DNA of 9,322 bases from Paracoccaceae bacterium (GTDB lineage Bacteria > Pseudomonadota > Alphaproteobacteria > Rhodobacterales > Rhodobacteraceae). The position numbers and the translations under genes were made by a program. Below, piece by piece: positions 1 through 7,646 of the stretch. The stretch's first letter is position 1. Every line of letters starts with the position of its first letter. The notes under the pieces are model-generated. The model was not told the DNA's origin, did no database searches, and saw only the letters and a program-made list of their open reading frames with translations. The stretch is taken from contig NZSE01000025.1 of NCBI GenBank assembly GCA_002703515.1, forward strand, positions 3,288 to 12,609, given 5' to 3'.

Positions 1-420
1 GGTGATACAACTGGACTTTATCACGGGACTCAGCAGATAAATCAAGGTCAAATGGATCGGTGGTCCCTTGTGGTTACTCTTAATTATCTTAAGAATGAAG
101 TAGAAGAAGAGATAGTCATAGCGAACTGTCCAGAATATGGTAGTGATGAGCGAAGAAAAGATATTAAAAAGATGGTCTTAGTTGCGGAATTGACACGTAA
201 GGCATTCATAGGTGGAGACATATCCACTGTAATGTCTCCTAGAACAGTTATAGCATGGGCTCAAAATACGTTAATTTTTAATGATATAGCTTTTGCCTTT
301 AGAATGAGTTTTTTAAACAAGTGTGATGAGTTGGAGAGGTCAACAGTTTCCGAATTCTTCCAACGTTGTTTCGATATCGAACTTCCAGATAGCATCTTGT
401 TGAAGGCTGCCTCAGAATAA
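1..420 (+). CDS. cobS: Cobaltochelatase subunit CobS, AAA+ ATPase (3' part only)
   Basis: This is the C-terminal 139 residues of CobS, open at the window's left edge; the full family protein is about 330 residues, so the Walker A and B motifs lie outside. CobS is the AAA+ subunit that works with CobT to power cobalt insertion by CobN into hydrogenobyrinic acid a,c-diamide in aerobic B12 synthesis, in the cytoplasm. The frame is open from base 1 and begins [20 protein letters not shown], a stretch strongly characteristic of CobS. Further family signatures are [19 protein letters not shown] and [10 protein letters not shown], followed by the typical [11 protein letters not shown] tail. An internal ATG at base 52 is Met18 of this fragment and not a true start. 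The TAA stop lies 1 nt before the cobT ATG, so the two are probably translated in a coupled way. Identity is secure; only the fragment's completeness is limited. Confidence 0.95.
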   Translation, partial: GDTTGLYHGTQQINQGQMDRWSLVVTLNYLKNEVEEEIVIANCPEYGSDERRKDIKKMVLVAELTRKAFIGGDISTVMSPRTVIAWAQNTLIFNDIAFAFRMSFLNKCDELERSTVSEFFQRCFDIELPDSILLKAASE

Positions 421-421
421 G

Positions 422-2257
422 ATGAACAGAGAGAAAAAATCTGAGGCAACTGAAGGTATCAAGAAATCAATATCAGAGACAACACGGGCTATTTCAGGAA
501 ATGAAACTCTTAAAATAAAATTCTCTGCAGACCCTAGTGGAGATTACGGCGAAGTAATAAAGCTTCCTCAGATAAGCAAAGAGCCAACTGAATTAGAAAT
601 ATTAAAAGTCAGGGGAATAGCGGATTCATTGGCTCTGCAAGCTAGATTTAAAGACGAAGAGACATTTTCAAAATATGACCCAACTGGTGAACAAGCAAAA
701 GAAATATACCATGAGCTAGAAATAGCAAGATGTGAATTACTTGGAGAGAAATATTACCCAGGCTCAAAGAGAAATATTTGGCAAAAAACAAAAGTAGAGG
801 CGTCAGAATACTCAGGTAAAAGCTCCATTGGAGATCAGGAAGAAAATATTTCACAAGTTGCCAAGTATTTCATAAAGAGTCAACTTTCTGAAATGGATCT
901 ACCTTCCGAAGCGTCTCAGCTCTTGGAAGCAAAGGAAGTTTTTAAAGGCTTAACTAAAAACCCAGAATTTAACAAAACTGAAGATATTTTTGATCAAGAA
1001 AAATTTGCTCTCCTTAGCAGAAAATTAATTGAAAAACTAGGATATGGAGAACAACTCGGCGAATTTGATGAAGCAGAAAGCGATATAGACGAAAACAACC
1101 AAGAAGAAGTAGAACAAGAAGAGGCCGGCCAAGGATCAGATAACGAAGAGGATGATACCGCAGAAAATAGCGAAACAAATGATGGAGAATCGCAACAAAG
1201 TACAAGTGCTGACGCTGACATTGAAGATAGTCAGATCGATGAATCTATCGAGGGCGAAGATCAAAGTGAAAATCAAATTATCCAAAATATTCAGGGCAGC
1301 CAAACCAAGGAAGCACAATACCAAGTATTTGATGCAGCTAGCGATCAAGAAATTAATGCGAACAAACTTGCAGATGAATCTGAATTGGAAAAATTGAGAG
1401 AATACTTAGAGCAACAACTAGATAGTCTAAAGGGTGCTGTATCTCGTCTGGCTAATAAGCTTCAGAGAAGACTACAAGCTAAACAAAATAGAACTTGGAA
1501 ATTTGACCTAGAAGAGGGCCTGTTAGACGCAGCAAAGCTCTCTCGAATAGTGTTGAATCCAACAACTCCACTAAGCTTCAAACAAGAAAGTAGCACAAAC
1601 TTTAAAGATACTGTTGTTTCTTTATTGATTGATAACTCGGGTTCAATGCGCGGCAGACCGATATCTATAGCCGCTATATCGACCGAAATATTAGCTAAGA
1701 CGCTGGAAAGATGTAATGTTAAGTGTGAAATACTAGGATTTACTACCAAAGCGTGGAAAGGAGGGCATTCTAGAGAAAAATGGTTGTCACTTGGTCGTCC
1801 AAAGAACCCTGGCAGACTAAATGACCTTAGACACATTATATATAAAAATGCTGATGAACCCTGGAGAAGAGCAAAGTTAAATCTCGGTTTAATGATGAAG
1901 GAAGGGTTGTTGAAAGAAAACATTGACGGAGAGGCATTGGAATGGGCTCATAAGAGACTTATAAAGAGAGAAGAAAATAGGAAAATCTTATTGGTTATAT
2001 CTGATGGAGCGCCTGTAGATGACTCTACACTGTCTGTAAATCCTGCCAACTATTTAGAGAAACACCTCAGACATGTTATAAATAAAATAGAGACAACTAA
2101 TCGAGTGCAGCTACTTGCTATTGGCATTGGGCATGATGTTACCAGATACTATAAGAAGGCTGTAACAATTACGGATGCTGAACAACTTGCGGGTGCAATG
2201 ACAGAACAATTAGCCGATCTATTTGAGGAACAGAAAACAAACTTAGGAAGCTCTTGA
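422..2257 (+). CDS. cobT: Cobaltochelatase subunit CobT, VWA-domain protein
   Basis: CobT (611 residues, close to the roughly 630 usual for the family) partners CobS as the VWA/MIDAS subunit of the CobNST cobalt chelatase. Three regions are visible: an N-terminal CobT domain (about 1-210); an acidic linker at 214-285 with about 30 Asp/Glu and no Lys or Arg; and a C-terminal von Willebrand A domain (about 395-610). The MIDAS motif DNSGS is at 404-408 in [14 protein letters not shown] second metal-site loop, [12 protein letters not shown], has its Asp at 528. The Lys/Arg-rich stretch before the VWA domain ([18 protein letters not shown]) is also typical of CobT. The ATG follows the cobS stop by 1 nt. 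The nearest purine-rich stretch (AAGG, 403-406) is too far upstream to be an ideal ribosome site, so initiation probably depends on ribosomes finishing cobS. Nothing in the gene is broken. The domain layout is seen directly; the chelatase role is family knowledge. Confidence 0.95.
   Translation: MNREKKSEATEGIKKSISETTRAISGNETLKIKFSADPSGDYGEVIKLPQISKEPTELEILKVRGIADSLALQARFKDEETFSKYDPTGEQAKEIYHELEIARCELLGEKYYPGSKRNIWQKTKVEASEYSGKSSIGDQEENISQVAKYFIKSQLSEMDLPSEASQLLEAKEVFKGLTKNPEFNKTEDIFDQEKFALLSRKLIEKLGYGEQLGEFDEAESDIDENNQEEVEQEEAGQGSDNEEDDTAENSETNDGESQQSTSADADIEDSQIDESIEGEDQSENQIIQNIQGSQTKEAQYQVFDAASDQEINANKLADESELEKLREYLEQQLDSLKGAVSRLANKLQRRLQAKQNRTWKFDLEEGLLDAAKLSRIVLNPTTPLSFKQESSTNFKDTVVSLLIDNSGSMRGRPISIAAISTEILAKTLERCNVKCEILGFTTKAWKGGHSREKWLSLGRPKNPGRLNDLRHIIYKNADEPWRRAKLNLGLMMKEGLLKENIDGEALEWAHKRLIKREENRKILLVISDGAPVDDSTLSVNPANYLEKHLRHVINKIETTNRVQLLAIGIGHDVTRYYKKAVTITDAEQLAGAMTEQLADLFEEQKTNLGSS
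2245..2250 (+). promoter_or_regulatory. Ribosome binding site for the TTG-started peptidase gene
   Basis: AGGAAG lies inside the last codons of cobT, 7 nt before a TTG that immediately follows the cobT TGA stop. No ATG, GTG or other TTG occurs in this frame until well inside the conserved N-terminal domain of the downstream protein, so this site decides the start at 2258. Confidence 0.7.
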
Positions 2258-4051
2258 TTGTCAACTCATAAAAAACAAAGAGATAACCAACCAAAATTAT
2301 CGATAAAAGATAAACTTACCCTTATAAGAAAAAAATTAAAGGAGACTAAAATAGATGCTTTTTTGGTGCCCCATAATGATATGTATTTCAATGAAATTAC
2401 CGCCCCTTTTCACAATCGCTTAGAATGGATTACTGGATTTACTGGGTCTGCGGGTTTCGCAATAATATTCAAAAGCTCAGCTATCATATTTACCGATGGT
2501 AGATATAGCATTCAAATACGACAGGAAGTAAACCAATCTTTCTTTAAAATTGAAAACATTTCTAAGAGCGCACCATTTTCTTGGTTAAAAAAAAATGTAA
2601 AAAAAAATATAACAATAGGTTTTGACCCTTGGTTACACTCCATACAGGAGGTGGAGACACAAAAAAAGGCTCTTAAAAGCTCTATTAAATTAAAACCAAT
2701 TAATAACTTAATAGACAAAGTTTGGTTGGGAAGGCCACATGAAGGTTTATCGGATCCCTTCTTAAGACCATCCATACTATCAGGAGAAAATACAAATCAG
2801 AAAATAAAGCAAATACAGAATAAACTCAAACTGAATAGAGGACAGGGTTTAATACTTACGTGTTCGGAGTCAATTTGTTGGCTAGCAAATATAAGAGGTC
2901 AAGATGTGCCACATTCTCCGTTAATGAACTGTTATGCTTTGGTATACCAAAATCATGTTTGCATTTACTCCATGAAAGATAGCTATAGAGACAATGTCAT
3001 TAAGCTAAGAAAGAATGTAACATTAAAGCATTTTAATGTTCTTTTTAAAGATATAAAAAAATTAAAGAAGGTTTTTTTTGAACCTACCAGTACACCTTTT
3101 ATTCTTAAAAGTAAAATCACGGGACAGGATATAAAATTGGAAAAAGTGTGCAATCCAATAACATTGCTTAAAGCTAAAAAAAACCCAATAGAGTTAAATG
3201 GTTCTATAAAGAGCCATGAAAAAGATGGGCTAGCCTTATTGAGGTTTATTAAATGGTTTAAAAGTACAAAAATTGATGATCTTTATGAAATTACTCTTGT
3301 AAAGAAGTTCGAAGAAATAAGAAAATTTGAGCCTTCCTTTTACTATAACTCTTTTGATACCATAAGTGCTACAGGATCAAATGCAGCTATTACTCATTAT
3401 AGAGTGTCGGCTAAAAGCAATAAGAAGATAAAAACTTCGGAACTAGTTCTGGTTGATAGCGGTGGGCAATATCTTGAGGGTACAACAGATGTCACTCGAA
3501 CTTTAATTAAAGGAAGGGCTTTAAAGAAACAGAAGTTTCTCTACACCAAAGTATTACAAGGCCTCATATGTTTAAGTAAACTGAGGTGGCCCGCAGGATT
3601 GACGGGAAAGGAATTAGATCCATTAGCAAGACATTTTTTGTGGGAGCATGGTTTAGATTATGATCATGGAACGGGGCACGGTGTGGGAGTTTTTTCAAAT
3701 GTACATCAAGGTCCCCAAGGAATTACAAGAATAAATACGGTTCCACTAGAACCTGGGATGATTTTGAGCATCGAACCGGGAATATATTTAGAAGGTAAGT
3801 TAGGAATAAGACTAGAAAACCTAGTATATGTTAAAAGAAAAAGTACGCACTCTGAGCAGAAGAAAGAATTTTTAGAATTTGAGACGTTAACGCTAGCGCC
3901 GTTCGAAAAAAATCTTATTGAGAAAAAATTGCTAAGCCAAGAAGAGTTAATATGGCTAAACTCATACCATAGAAATATCTACCATAAACTAAGACCGTTT
4001 TTGAGTGACACCGAGAAAACATGGCTTAGAGAAACGTGTAAGGCTTTGTAA
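2258..4051 (+). CDS. M24-family Xaa-Pro aminopeptidase (aminopeptidase P, long form)
   Basis: A 597-residue aminopeptidase P, the long form typical of alphaproteobacteria and of eukaryotic XPNPEP1. It removes an N-terminal residue preceding proline, using two metal ions, probably in the cytoplasm since no signal peptide is visible. Two creatinase-like N-terminal domains cover about 15-300; the first carries DAFLVP and EWITGFTGSAG. The catalytic pita-bread domain follows (about 310-535), then a short C-terminal M24_C-like tail. All five metal ligands are present: D400 (VLVDSGG), D411 (TTDVTR), H474 (GTGHGVG), E506 (SIEPGIY) and E520 (RLENL). H483 matches the second active-site histidine, but its motif reads NVHQGP where NVHEGP is more usual. 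The start is a TTG abutting the cobT stop (TGA then TTG) with AGGAAG 7 nt upstream. The N-terminal half is unusually Lys-rich and the DNA is rich in A runs. Co-transcription with cobST is inferred from spacing; a functional link to B12 is not shown. Confidence 0.92.
   Translation: MSTHKKQRDNQPKLSIKDKLTLIRKKLKETKIDAFLVPHNDMYFNEITAPFHNRLEWITGFTGSAGFAIIFKSSAIIFTDGRYSIQIRQEVNQSFFKIENISKSAPFSWLKKNVKKNITIGFDPWLHSIQEVETQKKALKSSIKLKPINNLIDKVWLGRPHEGLSDPFLRPSILSGENTNQKIKQIQNKLKLNRGQGLILTCSESICWLANIRGQDVPHSPLMNCYALVYQNHVCIYSMKDSYRDNVIKLRKNVTLKHFNVLFKDIKKLKKVFFEPTSTPFILKSKITGQDIKLEKVCNPITLLKAKKNPIELNGSIKSHEKDGLALLRFIKWFKSTKIDDLYEITLVKKFEEIRKFEPSFYYNSFDTISATGSNAAITHYRVSAKSNKKIKTSELVLVDSGGQYLEGTTDVTRTLIKGRALKKQKFLYTKVLQGLICLSKLRWPAGLTGKELDPLARHFLWEHGLDYDHGTGHGVGVFSNVHQGPQGITRINTVPLEPGMILSIEPGIYLEGKLGIRLENLVYVKRKSTHSEQKKEFLEFETLTLAPFEKNLIEKKLLSQEELIWLNSYHRNIYHKLRPFLSDTEKTWLRETCKAL
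2587..2607 (+). repeat. Paired A9 homopolymers inside the peptidase gene
   Basis: Two runs of nine A separated by TGT encode a short lysine repeat (LKKNVKKNI) in the second N-terminal domain. The reading frame continues through both runs, and the protein downstream matches its family, so no frameshift is fixed here. Such tracts are prone to slippage in replication, transcription and sequencing. Confidence 0.6.
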
Positions 4052-4052
4052 C

Positions 4053-4559
4053 CTATTTTTTTAACGAAATTTTCTTTCCTATTTCTATCGGTATATTGCT
4101 CTGCACCAATGATGACTTAAAAAGGCTGAATAGGCTTAGTACTCTGTCAGGATAGTGTTTAACTTTGCGTCCGCTCAAATCCATATTCATCAATACGGTT
4201 TCAAAAACAGCTGATAATTCTAAAGACTTTTCCTTTCTCATTTCACCAAATAGATGTACCCTTTTAGAGTCGAAGTCTAAAATACTAATATCAACAAAAA
4301 AGCACTCTCCTTCCAATAACTCGCTGAAATAATTATAGCTAGCTTTAAGAGCAAAAGGACCCTCGTTATTTTTTTTAACAAATGAGGGCCCAATATCAAG
4401 AACATCTTCAAAGAAAAAATCTAAAGCTTTATCAAAAGCTAAAGTGTAGTAAGCAACATTCATATGACCGTTGTAGTCTATCCATTCCGCCAGAACAGTT
4501 TGATTTTTTGTTCTAAATGGAGTTTTGAAGGTTACTTCGCTTTTAGTCTCGCTTGTCAT
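4053..4559 (-). CDS. Hotdog-fold acyl-CoA thioesterase (4HBT family)
   Basis: A 168-residue single-domain protein of the 4-hydroxybenzoyl-CoA thioesterase/YbgC-like superfamily, predicted to hydrolyse an acyl-CoA thioester in the cytoplasm. The diagnostic stretch is EWIDYNGHMNVAYY, with DYNGHMN at 28-34. In this superfamily the Asp at the start of such a motif is catalytic and the helix after HMN forms the hotdog core. A second typical segment, LDFDSKRVHLFGEM, lies in the second half, matching the beta-sheet of the fold. The wording of the first motif recalls the thioesterases found beside or fused to L-carnitine dehydrogenase (betainyl-CoA type), but no carnitine genes are visible here, so the substrate is open. 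The TAG stop is 1 nt from the end of the convergent peptidase gene. The ATG has no recognisable Shine-Dalgarno upstream, only an A-rich tract, and the next Met (in GHMN) is too far inside to be the start. The family is confident; the substrate is unknown. Confidence 0.82.
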   Translation of the reverse strand: MTSETKSEVTFKTPFRTKNQTVLAEWIDYNGHMNVAYYTLAFDKALDFFFEDVLDIGPSFVKKNNEGPFALKASYNYFSELLEGECFFVDISILDFDSKRVHLFGEMRKEKSLELSAVFETVLMNMDLSGRKVKHYPDRVLSLFSLFKSSLVQSNIPIEIGKKISLKK

Positions 4560-4617
4560 TTATATTTTATTTTTTTTTTTTAACTGGTAGTGTTAGTTAT
4601 TATTTGAGAGAGATAAC
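4560..4617. promoter_or_regulatory. 58-bp divergent spacer with a T12 tract, presumed promoter region
   Basis: This is the only divergent gap in the window, so promoters for both the thioesterase and the FAD-linked oxidase should start in or near it. It contains twelve consecutive T (4570-4581) and, for the plus-strand gene, GAGAGA (4606-4611), 6 nt before its ATG, a weak but usable ribosome site. I cannot assign convincing -35/-10 pairs for either direction. The A/T tract may bend DNA or act as an upstream promoter element, which is inference. Confidence 0.4.
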
Positions 4618-5991
4618 ATGTCAATTGAAAATGCAATAGATCAGTTAAAAACTTTGATGGAAGATCGCTTAACTATATCAATTTCTGAAAGAAAACAGTA
4701 CGGACAAAACGAAACATATTACAAGGAGATTCTTCCTGATGCCGTTGCCTATCCAAAAGATGAAAACGAAGTATCTGAAATTTTGCAGATATGTAACGAT
4801 AACAAGTGCCCCATAATACCCTGGGGAACAGGCACCAGCCTTGAAGGCAATTCAATTCCTATAAATGGTGGAGTAACCTTATCCTTCGAAAATATGAAAA
4901 GTATATTGAACGTGAACCCAGATGATATGGATGTTACTGTGCAACCAGGCATAACAAGAGAAGAACTTAATATTAGCCTAAAAGAATTTGGCTTGTTTTT
5001 TCCTGTTGACCCTGGAGCGAACGCTTCTATTGGAGGCATGGCTGCCACAAGAGCTTCAGGTACAACAGCCGTAAGATATGGTACTATGAAAGAAAATGTA
5101 ATAGGCCTCAAGGTAGTAATGTCGGATGGTAGAATAATAAAAACGGGCTCTAGAGCGAGGAAATCTTCAGCTGGATATGATCTCACAAAATTAATAGTGG
5201 GATCAGAAGGAACACTGGGTGTAATAACAGAATTAACATTACGCCTTCAAGGCATACCAGAAGAGATAGCTTCAGCAATTTGCTCATTTCCAGATACAGC
5301 TAGCGCTGTTAGGACTATAATTGAAACAATCCAACTCGGAATTCCAATCGCAAGATCGGAACTTATGGACTCGACCTCAATCGAAGCTGTAAACGAGTAT
5401 TCAAAACTTGACTTACCAATAAAAGAACATTTATTTTTTGAGTTTCACGGTAGTACAACTTCAGTCAAAGAACAATCAGAGGCCGTGCAGGAAATTGCGG
5501 CTGGAAATGGTGGCAGTGATTTTAACTGGAGTACTGCGACCGAAGATAGGAATAAACTTTGGAAAGCCAGGCATAACTACTATTACGCGATAAAAGCCAA
5601 AAACCCTAATCATACATTTTTAGTAACCGACATTTGTGTGCCAATTTCAAACTTAGCAGAAATGATAGATCAGACCGCTATAGAGATGAAATCAAAAGGA
5701 ATGGCTCCAAGCATAATGGGTCATGTAGGTGACGGCAATTTTCATTCTGGAATCATGGTCAGGCCCAACAATGATGATGATATAAACTTAGCTAAAGATC
5801 TTACTAGACGAATAGTACAGCGTGCACTAGAGCTCGAGGGAACTTGTACTGGAGAGCACGGAGTAGGGATAGGAAAAATTGAGTTTATGGAAAAAGAACA
5901 TGGCGAAGCTTACCAAGTCATGGCTTCGATAAAAAAAACATTTGACCCCAATGGGATATTAAACCCGGGAAAGGTAGTAAAAGTTAACTAG
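4618..5991 (+). CDS. FAD-linked oxidase of the D-lactate dehydrogenase / GlcD family
   Basis: A 457-residue flavoprotein that should oxidise a D-2-hydroxy acid, most likely D-lactate to pyruvate, passing electrons to a cytochrome or quinone acceptor. The PCMH-type FAD-binding domain covers roughly 34-213. It includes PWGTGTSLEGNS (68-79), the DPGANASIGGMAATRASG loop starting at 131 and GSEGTLGV (195-202). The C-terminal FAD-oxidase domain carries GHVGDGNFH, with H369 and H376, and CTGEHGVG, with E413 and H414, matching the metal/substrate site of this family. It ends in the hallmark FDPNGILNPGKV. No glcE or glcF is adjacent, which favours a single-subunit enzyme of the LDHD type over the GlcDEF glycolate oxidase, although the exact substrate cannot be read from sequence. 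The ATG has GAGAGA 6 nt upstream. Its last 8 bases overlap the end of recN on the other strand. No signal peptide is visible; respiratory electron transfer would be at the inner membrane face. Confidence 0.9.
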   Translation: MSIENAIDQLKTLMEDRLTISISERKQYGQNETYYKEILPDAVAYPKDENEVSEILQICNDNKCPIIPWGTGTSLEGNSIPINGGVTLSFENMKSILNVNPDDMDVTVQPGITREELNISLKEFGLFFPVDPGANASIGGMAATRASGTTAVRYGTMKENVIGLKVVMSDGRIIKTGSRARKSSAGYDLTKLIVGSEGTLGVITELTLRLQGIPEEIASAICSFPDTASAVRTIIETIQLGIPIARSELMDSTSIEAVNEYSKLDLPIKEHLFFEFHGSTTSVKEQSEAVQEIAAGNGGSDFNWSTATEDRNKLWKARHNYYYAIKAKNPNHTFLVTDICVPISNLAEMIDQTAIEMKSKGMAPSIMGHVGDGNFHSGIMVRPNNDDDINLAKDLTRRIVQRALELEGTCTGEHGVGIGKIEFMEKEHGEAYQVMASIKKTFDPNGILNPGKVVKVN

Positions 5992-7645
5992 CCAACTTAC
6001 TTGAATTCCTCAGTCTGGCTGCAGCTGCCAAAGCTTCAGGAGTTATTAATTCGCCTGATAGCATCCTAGCTATTTCCCTAATAATTTTTTCTTCGCCTAA
6101 GGTCTCGACTTTTGTGATGGTTGACTTTTCAGTATTAATCTTCTCTACCTTGACATGATTGTCAGAATAAGCAGCTACTTGAGGAGAGTGTGTGACCACT
6201 AATACTTGTTCGTGTCTAGATAAGTCTAATAATCTCTTTCCAATTGCTGACGCCGTTGCTCCACCAACTCCTCTATCAATCTCATCAAAAATTTGTGTTT
6301 TACGATTTTTTTTCCCCAAAAAACATAGCTTAACCGCAAGAAGAAATCTTGATAGTTCTCCGCCTGAGGCGATCTTATTTAGAGGTTTAAAACCAGAGCC
6401 TGGATTAATTTCAGTTGTAAAGCAAACCTGATCGCACCCAAACCTAGTCTCTCCAACTTTTGTTATATCTGTTTTAAACTTAGCTAGCTCTAGTTTTAAT
6501 GGCTTTAATTCTTCTTCTATCTTTTTGTCCAGTTTAGTGGCGAATTTATGTCTTTCTTTAGAGAGATGCGATGTTTCTTTCTTATACTTCTCTTCTGTAA
6601 TTGAAATTTTATCCTCTATTTCCTGTATTTTATCATCAACCCCTTCAATACTTTCCAATTCTTTTTCCAATAGACCTTTTAAATTAAATATCTGATTTAG
6701 TTCAACATTGTGAGCCCTACATATTCTCTTGATTGCATGGTACCGATCTTCTATTTGAATTAGCTGCTTTTCACTATCAACACTTTTTTCTCTAAGTTGA
6801 TCCAACATCTCACAAGCCTGTGAAAATTTTTCCGAAGCCGCGTAAAATAGCTCAATAAGGAGCTGATCATCTATTTGCCCTTTTTTTTCTAATCTTTCTA
6901 ATGATTTTATCGCATTCATAATACTCTCTTCAACCAACTCTCTATTTAAACTTTGAAGAGTATCAAGGATAACAGAACTACTTCGGCTGCTTTTTTTTAA
7001 AGAATCTCTACGCGATTCAATACTCTCGAGCTCATTTTGATCAAGTTCAAGCTCTGATATTTCTCTAATTGATTTACTTAGGAACTCTTTATTCTCTACT
7101 AAATCTTTTCTTTTATACTCAGTATCAAGTAATTTTTTCAATTTATTGATTTCAGCCCAAGACTTCTCTATATCCTTTACGTTTAGCTCTAAGTTACCAA
7201 AGGCATCTAGTAAACTTCTATGCGTTTTTACATTCAACAAACCCTGTTCCTCAAACTGTCCATTTAAGTCTAGAATTAGGTTACCCAACTCTCTAATCAT
7301 TTCTAATGAACAAGGAAGGTCATTAAGAAAAGCTCTTCTTTTGCTATTCGAACCTATACTCTGTCTTAATATTAGATTTTCATCTATTGCAAATCCTTTT
7401 TCAGACAGAAATTGGCTTATTACTCCGTTGTTCTCAAATTGGAATTCTCCAATGAGAGTAGCAGTATCAGCCCGATCACCAATCTCTATCCTCGTATTTT
7501 TTTTTCCTAGAAGATAGCCCAAACAATCCAAAAGAATCGATTTACCTGCTCCTGTCTCGCCAGTTAAAACATTTAGGCCCGACGTAAATTCTAATTCCAG
7601 ATTTTCAAGCAGAAAAATGTTTTGTACGAATAATCTCTTAATCAA
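5984..7645 (-). CDS. recN: DNA repair ATPase RecN (SMC-like)
   Basis: RecN is a cytoplasmic SMC-related ATPase that acts at DNA double-strand breaks in recombinational repair. An N-terminal ATPase half carries Walker A GETGAGKS (residues 29-36 from the start chosen here). A long coiled-coil region rich in Glu, Lys and Leu covers about 140-365. The C-terminal ATPase half has the ABC signature SGGELSR (G428 to R433), Walker B ending IFDEID (D454, E455) and the THSPQVAA switch. The frame has three early TTG codons (7669, 7654, 7645) and no early ATG. I chose 7645: it gives MIKRLFVQNIF, in register with the usual RecN N-terminus, has AGGA at 7659-7656 with 10 nt spacing, sits 1 nt after the bamD stop and gives 553 residues, the same length as I recall for E. 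coli RecN. Starting at 7669 would add 8 residues and overlap bamD. No LexA-like box is visible, and expression probably comes from the lpxC-bamD transcript. Confidence 0.95.
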   Translation of the reverse strand: MIKRLFVQNIFLLENLELEFTSGLNVLTGETGAGKSILLDCLGYLLGKKNTRIEIGDRADTATLIGEFQFENNGVISQFLSEKGFAIDENLILRQSIGSNSKRRAFLNDLPCSLEMIRELGNLILDLNGQFEEQGLLNVKTHRSLLDAFGNLELNVKDIEKSWAEINKLKKLLDTEYKRKDLVENKEFLSKSIREISELELDQNELESIESRRDSLKKSSRSSSVILDTLQSLNRELVEESIMNAIKSLERLEKKGQIDDQLLIELFYAASEKFSQACEMLDQLREKSVDSEKQLIQIEDRYHAIKRICRAHNVELNQIFNLKGLLEKELESIEGVDDKIQEIEDKISITEEKYKKETSHLSKERHKFATKLDKKIEEELKPLKLELAKFKTDITKVGETRFGCDQVCFTTEINPGSGFKPLNKIASGGELSRFLLAVKLCFLGKKNRKTQIFDEIDRGVGGATASAIGKRLLDLSRHEQVLVVTHSPQVAAYSDNHVKVEKINTEKSTITKVETLGEEKIIREIARMLSGELITPEALAAAARLRNSSKLAS

Positions 7646-7646
7646 G

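Noticed and set aside
1061..1277. Highly acidic low-complexity segment in CobT as a possible domain insertion
   Set aside because: An acidic linker between the N-terminal and VWA domains is normal for CobT, so it is not an anomaly.
1462..1923. A 153-codon open frame on the minus strand inside cobT
   Set aside because: It lies wholly antisense to the conserved VWA domain of cobT, resembles no family I know and is most simply a shadow of constrained coding on the other strand.
3071..3085. GGTT-T/G run-AACC inverted repeat inside the peptidase gene
   Set aside because: A 4-bp stem within coding sequence, explained by the encoded VFFEP; not a regulatory hairpin.
4041..4062. Possible terminator AGG...CCT followed by a run of seven T at the end of the peptidase gene
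   Set aside because: The stem is only 3 bp with an 8-nt loop, too weak for an intrinsic terminator; the T run is the Lys-rich tail of the convergent thioesterase read on the other strand.
4749..5186. A 145-codon open frame on the minus strand inside the FAD-linked oxidase
   Set aside because: It is antisense to the strongly conserved FAD-binding domain, with no ribosome site and no recognisable family; a coding shadow.
7146..7517. A 123-codon open frame on the plus strand inside recN
   Set aside because: It is antisense to the N-terminal ATPase and coiled-coil part of recN, low in complexity and without family resemblance.
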